Origin: Purshia tridentata
Lineage: Eukaryota; Streptophyta; Magnoliopsida; Rosales; Rosaceae
NCBI GenBank assembly: GCA_003254885.1
Contig: QANT01007153.1
Location: 1-64,000, forward strand
Direction of reading: 5' to 3'
DNA: 64,000 nucleotides
Shown here: piece after piece, positions 1 through 13,568 of the stretch
How the letters are laid out: each line of letters begins with the position of its first letter
Numbering within the stretch: position 1 is the first letter of the stretch
Program-made: the position numbers and the translations under genes
Notes under the pieces: model-generated
The model's input: the letters and a program-made list of their open reading frames with translations, nothing else
Told to the model about the DNA's origin: nothing
The model's database searches: none

Positions 1-2819
1 GGAGGTGGAGGGGGAGGTGGAGGGGGCACTTCTTGTGGGCCAATATATGCTGTTGTAAGAGAGGAAGAACACGTCTCTTGAATCAGTGGAACTGCTGATG
101 GCAGGGAGGATGTAAGTGTCTCTGTAGCTGTCCCAGGTGCAGATTTTGAAGACTTCAAAGTATCCACCTTAGTATTTTTCAGTTCATTTGCCACATCCCT
201 TGAAACCACAGTTCCAGAAGCAGTATTAACAGAAGAAGCCTTCAACTTGGAATTTGAATTTGCATCTTTTGACGGAGCAGCACTGACAAAAGCAGCTGGT
301 GAACTATTATACCTTGATGGTGGATATGAAACATGCATTGAATTAGTATAAGAGCCTTTGTTAGGGGGAATCCACCTAGATACTGCATTTGGTTTTGCTA
401 TTTTTGCTGAAGGACCCTGAGTTTCTTGTTGTTTAGTCTTTTGTTTTGCTAGCATTGTTTCGGATGCTGCTTTTGTGTTCAATGAAGGCTGTTTCTTAGA
501 AGAAGGTAGCTGAAATTTCTCAGGTTTTTGTCTAGAGACCTCAGCATTCAGTTTTTCTTGTGATACCTTGGTCTCTAACCTCTTGTCTGTAGCAGTGTCT
601 TCTCCATCAACTACATCTTCCATCTCTTCCAGTTTGCCAAACACCTCTTCTGCCACTGCCTTAGTTCCTGTATGACTTTGCACATTGGTGGCAATTACGA
701 CGGAATTTGACTTAATATCTCCATCATCCACAGCAATGTCTTTCACTGCATCAAGATTGGAATCCACCTGATCCAGCTTGTACTTCACATCATCCACAGC
801 AATGTCCTTCACCGCATCAATATTAGAATCCACCTGTCTGTCCTTTTTGTGCTTCCCATCCTCTGATGTACAGTCTAGGAATGCATGAGGATCTAAATCC
901 TCCTTCCAGACTTCTTTCTGATCTATATCTTCGGGTGCATTGTCATACACCATGGAAGTATCAAAGTCCACCTTCACTTCCTGTGCATCCATGACATTGC
1001 TAAAGATCTCTTCCACCTCATAAAATTCCTCAGGTGAAGCAGACCCTGCCTCATTCCCATCTTCAAGTGCCACAACTGTGGTGAGATTAGGCACAACAGC
1101 ATCAGCGTCCAAAAAAAGTACCTGATACAGATTTGAGTATGCATTCAACTCCTACAGCTTCAGAAAAGGACATCCACATAAGAACAACAATAGCATACCT
1201 CTGCTCTGAAGTCCTTTGAGAACTGGTCCTTGGCATCCCAAACAATGTCAATTTCTTCACGGCTGAGCATCAATATATTTGACCGTACAAATGCTGTGTG
1301 GAACATAACCCTGAACATCATCTCCTCATGAACCAGATCTTCATCCAGGTGGATGCATTCAAGAACCACATCCCCTCGAACACGGCAACGAACATCAGCT
1401 TTCACCAGCACACACTCTGCCTGCGATTAGGATTCATAAGAATGCTTCCAAGTTTATAATTTTATATATCAGATTCAGTTGCATGAAGTAGAAATTACCT
1501 GTACATAGAGGTGGTTATTTTTTTTAGTCTTTAAAGTTGAAAAGAGAAGCTTAGAACTTCTGTTAGCCGGCGTTGAAGGGTCTTGACCATAAACTCGTAT
1601 AAAAGGCCTGCAACCTTTTCCCTCATTAAAAAGTGGAATGTTTCTAAGTATCAGACAATCCAAAAGTAGAGGTGTATCAGATGGAGGCCAATCAGAACCC
1701 AAATTTCTTCGTGAAATGTACTGCAGATATCTCAGCTGGGAAGGCTGTGGGTTTAAAGGAGACAGAAGATGGAGAAGCTGCCTAGGAGCCTGCTTGTAAA
1801 CCATATCAAGAGTCTTCTGCTCCCCATTGTATTGTTTCCGGTATAGCAGAAGACCTGCAAGCATAAACGCAAGGACAGGCCATCCTCCTCTTTCACAGTG
1901 CATCAACAGCACATTCTGTTGACCCTCTAGTGACAACCAACTTTCACTTGATCGAAGGAAGTGATGAATCATCTCCAGTGGCAGCAGCGGGCATCCCTCA
2001 TATTGCCGAGGGTAATCCATAACTGTCATGTCATACTGGGACAACACGTCTGAAATTTGGCTCCGTCTCTCCCCTTCTCTGAAGTTAAACACCATGAAAG
2101 AAGCATCCGGAAAGTAGTCCTGTAGCTGTGCTACAATGCCACCCAAGTACACTTTATACTCATCTTCTTCCAACACATCCGTGGAGAAGCAGCAGTCAAA
2201 AACTGCATAAGAAGAGGGAAAAAGCAAAAAAGTGTCAAAATATCCTCATTGACACTAGAAGCTTCATAATTTCGAACATAGAAATAAACATATATGCATT
2301 TTATCAAAATCAATATCCCATCATAAGCGCAATTAAATGAAAATGTTAGAATTCAGTTTCAGAGTGAATCACTACATAAGCAGTGAAATTCAATTTCCTC
2401 AACTTTTCTGGTAACTCTACAGCTCTGCCTCAGCTCGTTTGACCATATTCAAGTATTAATTTTACAATTCAAGCAAAGCCGAAGCCTACTACCCCAAAAT
2501 TTGCTGAATTACACAAAATCAACGACAATATGCGCAGCAGACCCTAATGCATTACGACAAGAACCCCAAAAAAAGGCGTAATTTGGCGCATGTTCAATCG
2601 CATTGTCCCAAAACGACACGAAACTTCAACAACTGAGCACAAATGAACCAGAACTTCGGCAAAAGAATGAGAGAAGCCATGGCCGAGAGCTTAAAAGTAA
2701 GCGAATTTGGTAAAATTCCCAAGAAATGCACAAAACGGTGACGTACCGTACACCCGTTCGGAGATCTCGAGCAGCCGATCCGGAGGCTTCCGATAAAAGA
2801 ACCTTCTGAACAGCGCCAT
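1..2819 (-). CDS. Class II formin-like protein (PTEN-like + C2 + start of FH1), 3' part outside window
   Basis: Actin-nucleating formin of the plant class II type. Exons read on the minus strand: 2819-2747, 2202-1499, 1420-1199, and 1121 to beyond base 1. They join in frame to give about 706 residues. The first exon starts MALFRRFFYRKPPDRLLEIS, as in the AtFH13/FH20 group. Residues from about 20 to 190 form the PTEN-like phosphatase fold, and the C2-like domain runs to about residue 335. A long acidic linker follows. At the window edge, codons read as continuous prolines, which is the FH1 region; FH2 lies outside. The phosphatase loop reads HCERGGWP, so the catalytic Arg of HCxxGxxR is replaced and enzymatic activity is unlikely. 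In the family the PTEN-C2 module binds membrane lipid and FH1-FH2 drives profilin-actin assembly. The formin family call is firm; the exact paralogue is not. Confidence 0.93.
722..853 (-). repeat. 66-bp tandem duplication in the formin linker
   Basis: Two adjacent copies, offset by 66 bp (starting near 722 and 788), encode nearly the same 22 residues built around QVDSN-DAVKDIAVDD. The duplication is in frame and lies in the low-complexity acidic linker between C2 and FH1. Confidence 0.75.
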
Positions 2820-3180
2820 CAGATGGCGCTGTTTCTCCCCCGATCGGATCCAAACCGGTAATTAAACGCAGCTCCGATTCGATCACAATTTCGATCCCCT
2901 GAAACAAGTCTAGCCAGATCTCGTCCTTATCCGAATCTATGATTGCTCAAACCCGACCCGAATGAACCAAACTTTCCTGCTTTGGCCGAAAAAGACAGAG
3001 AATTCGCCAATTGAGAACCAAAGAAAAAAGCCACAAAAGATTGAAGAAAAGGGGAATTGAATTCCCAATGAGAAGTGAGAGAGTGAGGGTTTGGAATGGA
3101 AAATCTCGCAGAGGGAATTAGGAATCCGTGGGAATTTAGAGCGAGAAAGGAGAGAGAGAGAGAGAGAAAAAGAGAAGCGT
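2820..3180 (-). promoter_or_regulatory. Formin 5' leader and proximal upstream region
   Basis: This stretch lies directly upstream of the formin start codon on the minus strand. It includes a GA/CT microsatellite at about 3150-3168, which is typical of plant 5' leaders. No TATA box is certain and the transcription start cannot be fixed. A possible acceptor-like TTTCAG near 2900 could mean a leader intron. Confidence 0.4.
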
Positions 3181-4065
3181 AGTGTGGACTGAAAAGGAGA
3201 AAACTATAAGACCCGTCTCCTTGTCTGCAACTCTCGCTTTCTTTTCTTTCTTTCTCTTTTTCTTTTTTTTCTTTGCTTCTGTAACAAAAAAATATGTTTG
3301 GGTTGGCAGCTCAGAGACGGATCGGGCAACGATCTACGTGGCAAATACGACACTGGTTAGTTGATTAATTAATTTAATGAATTAATTAGTTATGAGTTAA
3401 TTGAAGACACTGTCTGAAATATTTTGTTTCTTATCAGTCTGGGTAAAATGGAAGCCTAAAAATGTTTAAAAAGTTTTTTTTACATAAATAACTTTTCTGC
3501 TTTATATGCTAAAAGTTTCTAATAATATGCTTCAATATTATGAAAATGTGATTATGGTCATTCTCAAAATTAGTATAAATTACCACAATTTGTTTCCTGA
3601 TTGAAAACCAACAAGGAATGATTTTAACGTCTACCATAAAATGAAAATGTGATATAATATTAAGAAAGTATAATGTACTCAAAATTAATTTCTTTTTGGA
3701 TTCTGGTGGGTAAAGAAAATTTCTTTTGGTTATTTAATCAAATAATTACAAAGAATTTAAGAGATAGTTTAATCAAATTCATAACGGATTCATAAAGTAA
3801 AGGTTCCATTGTCTAAAAGCCTAATGTTGTGTTCCGAAAAAGCCTAATGTTCAGTACAACTTTCGAGGAGGTGGGGTCGGGAATCATATCTGCTTACAAC
3901 AACAGTGAAGAATTACAGAATTTGCTCAATCAAAATAAATATTGGTATCTTGTTAAATAAAAATAAATTTAAAATATTTAAGTATATTGTATATCAAAAA
4001 TATAAAGTTTTGCGTTATTAAATAAATATTATTGGTCTCTTTATTTTTGTTTTAGATATAAGAGA

Positions 4066-4140
4066 GAGAGAATTCGAATTTGGGACATTTTCAAACATTA
4101 TAAAGAGAAATATTACTAGACTAACAACTAGTTGGTATCT
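4066..4140 (+). repeat. Dispersed repeat fragment, copy A
   Basis: The core AAAGAGAAATATTA followed by a GACTAA-type motif and TAGTTGGTA recurs, inverted, at about 39050-39175. This suggests two degenerate copies of one interspersed element. Boundaries and class are unknown. Confidence 0.4.
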
Positions 4141-4170
4141 TTAGTCTCTTTGTATCTCACACCTAATAGT

Positions 4171-5925
4171 CACGTGCTCTCATATTAATTAAAAGGAGTT
4201 CGTTTATCATACAAGTTACAACCATTGTATGATATAAACAAATGATTACTAGTGGGATTTTTTATCGAAATTATGGACAAACTAATCAACAGGACCAAAG
4301 TTGATTAATTGGTTTGATTTTTTTTTTTTAATTTTAATTTTGATTAGTGAACCAAATTGCCCTAATTAAATTCACGATTTTAATATCTTGAACCGAATTA
4401 CCTAATCCGATTCAATTCACGACCTTGATAACACTATGTGACTATGAGGATGTTATAGTCCCTCTGAAAAAAATGGATAAATGCAGTTGTTGGAAACACC
4501 TTAAAATTACTCACAAATACAATACATCTGTGTTTGATTTGATCCCTCTATACCAAATTAAAAAAACAAAATCTATAAATTAAACCTCGGGTAAATATTA
4601 AAATGTACCCTGTCAGTTAATATGTCCATCAATCTCATCAGTCCAAATCCCAATACTTGAAAATCGTTGTGTGCGGAGTGCGCTACTCCCTGTGCTCCGG
4701 GTGCCTTTCTTCGTAGGTGCGATGCTTTTGACACGTCACACAATCACGCCACCCGCACTTTTTTCATCGAAACGCTTCTAATCTTTACATTTTCCGAAAC
4801 GTCCGACTCTCTCACTCTTTAGTCTTTATCGACAAATACAACAAGTTTACAACAGCTTTGAAGTGCCAAACGCTGTCGTCTAGCAATTGGAAACCACATG
4901 ATTGCTCTCACTCACGTGGATTCATTTGGTCAAACATGTGAGAAGATTACGTGTGTTACGGATCACCCTGTGAAGTTGGTACGGAACCAATCAGTTCAGA
5001 TATATTTGGAAACTCCAAACAAGTTTCGCAGCTTGTGGACAGACCACGTCTACTATGGTGGTCCGCAGTGTAGCACCCAACTTCTCTCCATGTTTGGGCC
5101 CGCCTCTTTGCTTTATAAGGTGGGCCGTATCTTTGGTTTCCTAAGGCACCAATCATTGGCGTCAATTACTTCCTTTCATCAGGTCCAAGCAATGGACGGT
5201 GGTGAATAGATGTAGGGTGTTGACTAAGCAATCTATGCTAATAGAAATAATTGAAATGATTAATTACGCAATATAAAAATATCTAAAACGAGATAATAAT
5301 TTGAACGTAATTTCTAAAGATGTGAGAGAGATGTGCATGATTTGACTAAAGGTTTAATTTCAGTAAATTGAAGCTTGAGTATAGACCACAATAATGAATA
5401 ATAATGAAATTTATGAGACGAAAGCTATTCTTATTTTGCAATCTATACATATTGATAAAGGTGACCCAAAATTGTGCAAGGAGCTTCTTTTCTTGAAGCA
5501 CATTATGATTTACCTATTTATATGCATTACTTGAATAATTTAGAAGCAAAAAAAAGAAAGGAAAAAGAAGCAGAAGTTAAAGTTTTTCAACCAAAGACAT
5601 AATTCTGATCTATACAAGGAAAGTTCATGATTGATGGAAGTTCTACCTGGGATCAATGGTGTTAAATATTGAGAGTTGTACCCCATGCTTGTCATAAACA
5701 TGTCTTTTCCTTTTGAATTTATTTATTTAAAAAGTCAGAAAAGGAAAATTGATATTTCCATATCACGTGCATCCCACGTGTCTTGTACTAGGCTCAGAGA
5801 CTTGCATTGGACCGGCCGGTTTAATTTACCATACAATATATATCATTAAGTATTTGAGCTGTTATTTTGTTGATCTCAATTAAAACTATTACAGTTGCGG
5901 AATCAAGGAGATCTTGTTCCACGTG
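4171..5925. promoter_or_regulatory. Cluster of five CACGTG G-boxes
   Basis: Perfect palindromic G-boxes lie at 4171-4176, 4913-4918, 5764-5769, 5775-5780 and 5920-5925. The pair at 5764 and 5775 is spaced 11 bp start to start, about one helical turn. The hexamer is the core site for bZIP (ABRE-type) and bHLH/PIF factors. No annotated gene starts close by, so a regulatory role is only inferred. Confidence 0.4.
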
Positions 5926-8554
5926 GCTTACATGCAAAAAGTCAGCAAAATGAACGGTGAGATTATGATCATTATCTGAAGTGGGGTTCACGAAATGATT
6001 GCAGCCACTCCATGCATGCCATGTGCAGCCCAGCCTCTTTGAGAGAATATTATCAGATTGATTGGGAAAGATGATGAAAGTGAGATGTCAGCAGTCCAAT
6101 GTGATATGTGTGCCAGTTTTGTGAAAAACTGAACCTTGATAGCATCATGTGTTTGTTAGAGTAATTATGGTAATAGCTAAACCAATCGCTTTTAATTAAC
6201 ATGGTCCGGGGACCCCACACACACCCCTCTATATGAATGTGGTTTAACCTCAAAAAGGAAAGTTCTGTAGGTAGACTATCCCAAATTAATTCATTTCAAT
6301 GCACTATACCATAAAGGTTAACTCATTGCATTTTCTCTTTATTTCGAAAGAAAAGGTAAAAGTGGAATTCTTACCTATTAATAATGGGTATAAAAATAAG
6401 TACTCTATTACTAAAATTGTAAGTCTAGTTAACAATGTGGATAATAAAAATAAAAATAAATACTTTTGCACTGAAACTATAAGCCGATAAATGTATTGTA
6501 TTGAGTTGTGTACAATGTCATGACATGGAGAGTTTTGAGTGGAGGGGAATAAAATAGGTCAATTTTATATGGTGGTGACACATTGGCCCATTGGTTCCTT
6601 TTCCTGTTCCACATTACATTACAATGATGGAGACCCTCCATTTTTACATGTTCTTCTGATTTCCAGTATCTTCTTGGCCTATACTGAAGGCCATAACACC
6701 ATGCATAGTTGCATTTAGTACAAGATAGTTAATGTTGTATTGTATTTGTCCTCATTCTCTGCAAGCTCAGTAGCTCACTAACCACTTGCTGGTGCTGAAT
6801 TGCTTGATTGATATTGAGCTAACATTGTGTTTTTCAACGTAAAATGTGGATCTTCCTGTTGATTTTTACTTGAACTTTCTACTGTTAGAACCACCATGAT
6901 TCTTTGACATGAGAATCCACACAAAAGCTCACGCACAATTTCCAGTTGCAGCCAAGCTTGTGGTTGCTATCAGTTGCAGAAAAGAGACACTCATATAAAG
7001 TCTTTCGATATTTAGCAGAGATAAGGTTTGGTTATGGAGTGTAAAAATGAACCCTATTATTGCATTCAAAATCATATGACAAACTTTTTCTGTATATATA
7101 GTTATACATATACCATATATAGGTCATTTCTGTTGCCTCACTCAAACATACGATGGAAATGCAACGTTGTAATTGTTTCAGTTACAGTAGCATTAAAATT
7201 AAAATGTAATACTAGAGTAACTTGAAAATAAACAGTGAACTTTATATGGGGTTTGGAATTTTTTATGGTTTGAGTAAAACTTTCATGTATAATGGTATAT
7301 ACACTCATTGCCTATATTTTTCTTATTACATGACTTAGCACTAGATAGATAGGTATACACTAGTAACAAGTAAGTTTTATTCTCCATGTGAATGTGGATT
7401 GTGAAGTTAAAGCTTGGCCCAAGACCTGGCGTTTGTTCAAACACTGCGCTGAGTTATAAGTTATTTGATCTGGGCCTGAGCTCTCTGCTTTTGTGCTTTT
7501 AGGCTTCTTCCTCAAATAATTTGATTTGGCATGTGTTTTATATTTTAACCAAAGGGATTCATGTTCTTGGAAGCTGTGAATTAATTTTATATGCAGTATG
7601 AACCATCACGAAAGAAGAGGTCATATTGTTTTAACAAAGACTTCTGAAAATTAAGGAACTTCAGCAGAACCAAAGCTAAGGATAAGAAAATAGGCCTGAT
7701 GCCTCAGCCATATGAACTAAGAAAATATACAAGGCTATAAATTGCCCAGTGGGGACTTGTACAAAAAATTAAGAAGCAAAGAACTAAACAGGCAAATAAA
7801 AATTTTCAAATCAGAGAGAACCCATCATTCTAAACCATGCTTTCCTCCTGTTCCAGATATTATAAACTGGAACTGTAGTTTCTCTCTCTTTTGTCACTGA
7901 ATTTGTTGTGGAGATTTTAACTGTCTCAACTTTTGGGTATAGCAGCCTAGTTGGAAATGCCACCTACCAGGCTGAGCTCTTGTATGATCTGTTTTCTTGT
8001 TGAGTCCTGTTCTCTTACTGATTACTCAAATGGAGCCTATCAGACTATTACTTCCCCTGCTTCTTACCTGCAATTCGAAGTCACACTATTTAGCCAAAAT
8101 CATTAAGCTTCACAATTATCTTGGTCAAACAGTAATAGTGGGCTACACAATAATGTATCCCTCTTCCTCCCCAACCCACTTTTCCAATCAAATAATACCA
8201 AAGCTTCCATTTATTAAAGGGTGAGAGGTTGAGAATTAAAGTATAGCACATGAAAGTGCTAATCATGAGTGGTGTTTGGCTTCCATTACCATAGTATAAC
8301 CCATCAGTTATAACCATCATAAGTGTTAATGAGGGCCTAGCCAAGTCTGGTCACCCAAATCATTCACTTTTGTTATTTATTCACTAGGGTGGGCAGCAAG
8401 AAACGGACTGAGTGATAGCAAGCAGCCACCAAGCAGGGATAATTGGGACATGTTTGTAATTGAAAGGGAAAAAAAAAAAAGAGAGAGAAAGAAAGTATAA
8501 CCAATACTGCTGTGGATAAAGTTATCTTATAATACTAATAATTATTACTTTTAT

Positions 8555-11500
8555 TTATGTACCTCTATGGAACCATGAGTTCCGGGTTGTCCTTCTGATG
8601 TGGCGCTCATGTCTTTCTAAGAGTTCATCGACTTTATATGATTGAGATAACAAGGGTCCGGAAAATTCAACCTTGTCTCCTTGATCTTGAAGTTGAAAAC
8701 CCTGTTACAGAACCAATATTAATGAGATTAAAGAAGCTAGGTACATACATATAATATCATTAGGGGCACTTGTTTGCGTGCTACAACACTAACATCAATG
8801 AGGTTATAAAGGATACTTGTTCGCCTTTTAACATGTTTTTAACTCAACCAACTTCTCCATCATCATAAAGTCTTAGGTTATGTCCAGTTGTCACATGAAA
8901 AATCAAATGTGAAATTAATAGATTCATGAGTCATCAATCTTGAACAGGACTAGAAGAAGTTGTCCCACCAGAAAAATGAATCATTATTAAGATTTCGTTT
9001 ACCATTACAAATATATGGACCTGTGTCACTGGCAGGCATTTCATACATGATCATGCATCAATTGCTGCTATTTCAAAAATGATGCCACCAAGTTAATGAT
9101 TTCCACTTAGAATCCTAAATAAAACCAGGTGGACAATTCAATTTCTCTGTTTCCAGACAATTAACTCATTGAAGGTACACAGTACACTGGAGTTTGAAAC
9201 TTGCTAAATAAATAAACAAAAATTTCTCAATCCACTCAGCTCAAATGACCTGCTTGCATAATATAATCCCTTTACCCAAACAAAAAACAAATATATAAAA
9301 GAGTTAAATAGATATACGAGTACAGTATTTCAATGAAATCATGCAGTATAACCAGTATTTCTCATTGTGTTCCAGCTAAGACAAAAAGTTAGAGTTCTGT
9401 ATCAAAATTCAAACTAATGCTGTATCTGGTTCTTATATTACAATACTTACCAAGTCACTTTTAGCGGCTGCCCTTTCCTCTCTCTGATAAAGTGCCAATG
9501 ATAATTCCTGTGAATGGTACCCATCAGAAGCGTCAAAGGAATCTGGATTCTCAAGTTTGCCCCATTGGTTCAGCATTGCGAGCTTTGCAATCTCGTATGA
9601 ATCATGCCCTCTAGAGTCAGTGCGCCCCCTGTACATAAGTTCCCCATTTTCATTCCTCTTTGTGTCAAAGTTATTCCTTGCATGCACTTGAATCGAAGGT
9701 TCTATTGCATTGAAAATGTGTCCTCTTGAAATAGACCGCGTATGAGATCTTATGGAAGCATCATCCTTTCGTCTTTTTGCCCATGCAAAGCCACTTGATG
9801 TAGAAACCTCTAATGGGCCAGAAAAGGGAATGTCTCCTTGAGATGCATTCTTCACATGCGAAGACTCTTCGACCTTACCAGCTGATGGCTTTGGCACCTC
9901 CCTGCCTATGATAGCATTTTCTTCTTTAAGAACATGTGCATTATTACCACTAATTTTATAGGAATCTCGAGATTGGGCTGCCAAGTCCTGCAAAATAAGG
10001 TTAAGATGATCAATAAGAACCTTCCCATGGTAACCATAAAAATATGTATATCTACAGACAACATACACGAATAGAGAGAGAGAGAGAGAGAGAGACCTCT
10101 GCTGGTGCCAATTTATTGATTCCAAGTGATTTTCTTGATGGCTTTCTTGTTTCAGATCCACGAACTCTCCCACCAATCTTTTTCCTGAAAATTCAGTGGC
10201 AAACTAAATTCCAATTTTTCTATTCCGGTGAGGACTACACTAAATTTTCTCATACAAGAGAAAGAGAATCAGTACCTCTTTGTCTCCTCCCGATTTTTCG
10301 CATCAATCTCTTTGCTTGGTGGGTATACTGGCAAGCTTGATGGATCGCATGCATAAGGCTTCACTGTGAAATACTGAAAGTGACACATAAAGAAAACTGT
10401 ATTAGGAGAAACTGAGTGATGAGATTGAATGCTTAACGTAAGAATTTTGCACATACATACTCCATTTAGAGCACCGAGAATACGAATCAGAATGCACTAA
10501 TGAGAAATAAAAACTATCACTTTTACAATGAAAAAGGAATTCAGAACTATATTAGTTACTACCAAACTAATGAAACACAGTCAGTTATATGCATGCCAAG
10601 TACATAACTGGTATTTTCTCACAATTATACAAGATTAAAAAATTACAATATTTTGCACAGTTACCTCGCATGCAAGAGCAGAGGAGGCAGTTCCTCGTTT
10701 GTGTGGTTCTACAGAAAGAAGAGTCTCTAGTAAGTTCAAAGTGGTTATTGACAAATCTTTAAAGGTCTCCTGTAGTGAACTATCATAAGGTTGTTGTGGC
10801 CTAAAGAGAGTTGCATGGGGAAGTTTGGACTTTTTCCAGTATTCATCTGGTGGGGAGCCGCAGAGCTTGAAAATCTTGTGTAATTGTTCAACCTGTCAGT
10901 GGAAAATAACTATAAGAAATTGATCTGGAGAAGTCAAAGCAAAGTATGCCAACAGACAATTCTTGTAGATTCTTTAAATGCACATATAACAGAGTTTTAC
11001 TAATCTAGCCTGTGCTAAGGGATAAACCTGTTTGTTCTCATGAGTCATAAGCTTATGCACTTGTTAAGAGAATCAGATTTTTCATTCCTCCACTTATACT
11101 GGCATAAGTAGAATGGAGGACTCTGCATTATCACTGCTTTGGTGATTAGCATGTTGACTATTTTACCAAAGAAACTAATGGAGGTCTCTGCATGTGCATA
11201 ATATACCTTTAGAGTGCTCAGGCCAACTTAGCAGCATGTAGTTTTATTTTAAATCATTTCCCTATAACTTTGAGTCCAAAGACACCCTTGAACTATGTTT
11301 TCAAAGCCAATCCACCAAACCATCTCAATAATATGTAACTTTAATTGAAATCATAAGGGCTAGTGGCAGTAACATATGTAGTTTTTTACTTTTTCCATGA
11401 AAATTATTATGCCTTCCATTGGTAAACTATAGTCAGATTTAAATGACTTAGATTAATAATGGAAATCCATGTATTCTGATTAGCTAATCACCTCTGTTCT

Positions 11501-11823
11501 CCCTTGAAGAACAGGTTTCCCAATTAGTAGTTCTGCAAATGCACAGCCAACACTCCAAAGATCTATAGAAGCTCCATAATCTGTCGACCCAAGCAAAAGT
11601 TCAGGAGGACGATACCATAGAGTGACAACACGACTGGTTAGGGGTTGCCTGTGCCCAGAATTACAGAAGTTTGCCAATCCGAAATCAGCCACCTTCAAAA
11701 TTCCTTCATTGTTCACCAGAAGATTTGATCCTTTTATGTCCCTATGCATCACACCCCGCGAGTGGCAATGCTCAAGTCCAGACAACAGCTGCTTCATGTA
11801 ACATTTAATCTACAAAAAAAAAN

Positions 11824-11856
<33 letters not shown>

Positions 11857-13568
11857 CACATGTCATCCTTCTTAGCATGAAAGTGGATAACAAGACAGAT
11901 GACTGAGTGTGAAGTAGAGCACCATGAAAAAGAAGGTTATGAAACTATTTGGTCTGGTCTCAAAACACACCAGCATGATAAAAACAATTATTCATAAGGG
12001 CAAGGCAAGCAAACCTGTGCCTCACTGAACTTGATGTTAGGGTTAGACAAGAGTCCAGTAATGTCATGCTCCATATATTCAAACACAAGGTATATGCTAC
12101 ATGATAATCGGGAAGTAATTAAGCCCTCCAATTTAATGATGTTTGGATGGTCAAGCTTTCTGAGAATCAAGATTTCTCGTGCCATAAACCTGACGCTCTC
12201 AGGCTCAAAGTTGTCAAACCGCACCTTCTTCAAGGCAACTATCTTCCCAGTTTCAAGGTCACGTGCTCGGAACACACTACTATATGTACCCTGCCCAATC
12301 TATTCAAGGGTTGTAATTGGATAAGAATGCATAAGAAGAAAGATGGTAAAATAGCAAGAGCAATAAAGCATGTACCATGTAGATACAATTTTAACAATTC
12401 ACAATCGGGTAATACTTACAAAGAGGATATAGTAACAATAATATTAGAAGTCAAAAGAGATAGCAGCAAAATCAATAAGGATTTCTGATGATCATATAAG
12501 AAAAAACATTTGGAAGGTAACTCTACGCAGAACACTACCACTAGGGGAAAGAAGAGTGGGAGTCCATGACCTTTTGAAAAAAAGAAGTTTAACATGATAG
12601 TCTGGGCAGAAAAATTCAATTTAGTACAGTAAGTTCCATAAAAGAAGTAACAACTGGTAAATTATCATGATAAAAGTTTTGACAGCAGAGAAGGCAGCTA
12701 AAGAAACACATGAAGCATCACATTTTAATGAGAACAAATTTTCTTTTCTGTTTCATAAACATTCCAAAGGCTCTGAAGACAGTGAGTTATTATAAGCTAA
12801 TCTCATGCATGCCATCAATTTCAAGCTTGTAAATGCTTTAAGTTTTTAGCCTTTTATAGACATAAAAGTTCAAGTGCAAGATCACCCTGTTGAACCGTCT
12901 GAGTTCTCAAAGTAGTCGACAGTTGAAAGATGCAAACTTTTAAAGAAAAATGAGTAAAATGAATAATGGGTATATTAGGCTAAACTAAATTCCAAAGAAG
13001 AAAAAATATGCATTAACGCTCTTGTTCAACATCTCCATAAAGGCAACTTTTTTGAACAAGAATGCGAAACGAAAGCTATCAAATTCACAGGTGAAAGCAA
13101 ATGTTACTTGCAATGCAAACAAATCACCATTCACAAAAACTGGAACTTTGAAACAAAATTTAACAATGAGTGAGAGAGAACCACCTTCTCTAATTTCTCA
13201 AAGGCATCCGCATGAAGTGGGACCCAGCCGTGAATGGCTTCAGCGGCGACGGCGCTGAGCCACGCCGGCCATCCGGCGGCCACCTGCTCACCCTCTACGT
13301 ACTTTTGCAAATTGCCCAATCTAAAACTCACAGACTCACAATAGTTGTTATTGTTCTTATGATAATTACTACCACAGCCACCATTTGAACTTGCTCTTCC
13401 TGACTCACCCAACTCGCTCCCACTCAACTCAGCTCCATTCTTCTTCTTCTTATTCTCCACCTCCCCGACCCGACTCCGACCCGAATTCCCGACACTGTCC
13501 CTGAAAGCGCCCGAGTGGTCGAACGCAGGCGTCACCGACACTGCCTGCTTTGAACTCACGCACCCCAT
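8555..13568 (-). CDS. CDK-related Ser/Thr protein kinase, At1g54610/IBS1 type
   Basis: Seven coding exons on the minus strand: 13568-13185, 12299-12015, 11809-11492, 10892-10665, 10373-10276, 10184-10097 and 9987-9451, plus a final eighth exon 8701-8555. Together they give 695 residues, normal for the family. The N-terminus MGCVSSKQ is an N-myristoylation/palmitoylation signal, so membrane anchoring is likely. The kinase domain starts near residue 127: IGQGTYSSVFRA (ATP loop), VALKKVRF (lysine), VRFMAREI (the cyclin-contact helix position), HRDIKGSNLL (catalytic loop), ADFGLA, and T-loop TSRVVTLWYRPPELL. A basic, serine-rich tail follows. These features match the plant CRK/CDKC-like group that includes IBS1. 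Whether it binds a cyclin is unknown. The family call is firm. Confidence 0.93.
11811..11855. other. Poly-A run with single N (assembly join) in kinase intron
   Basis: A homopolymer A tract, interrupted by one N at 11823, lies in the intron just upstream of the kinase's third coding exon. On the gene strand it forms the poly-T tract before the TAG acceptor. The true length is uncertain. Confidence 0.8.

Larger units (their letters stand above)
3181..8554. other. Intergenic, AT-rich, no convincing gene
   Basis: Short open frames here (for example 4898-5209 plus, 7028-7225 plus, 8090-8344 minus) resemble no family and have no splice partners. The stretch separates the formin promoter side from the kinase 3' end. 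It holds a G-box cluster at 4171-5925 and a fragment of a dispersed repeat near 4066-4140, annotated separately. I recognise no tRNA and no conserved microRNA mature sequence. Confidence 0.6.

Noticed and set aside
4898-5209. 103-codon plus-strand open frame in the intergenic stretch
   Set aside because: Composition and sequence match no family I know, there are no splice partners, and it overlaps the G-box region.
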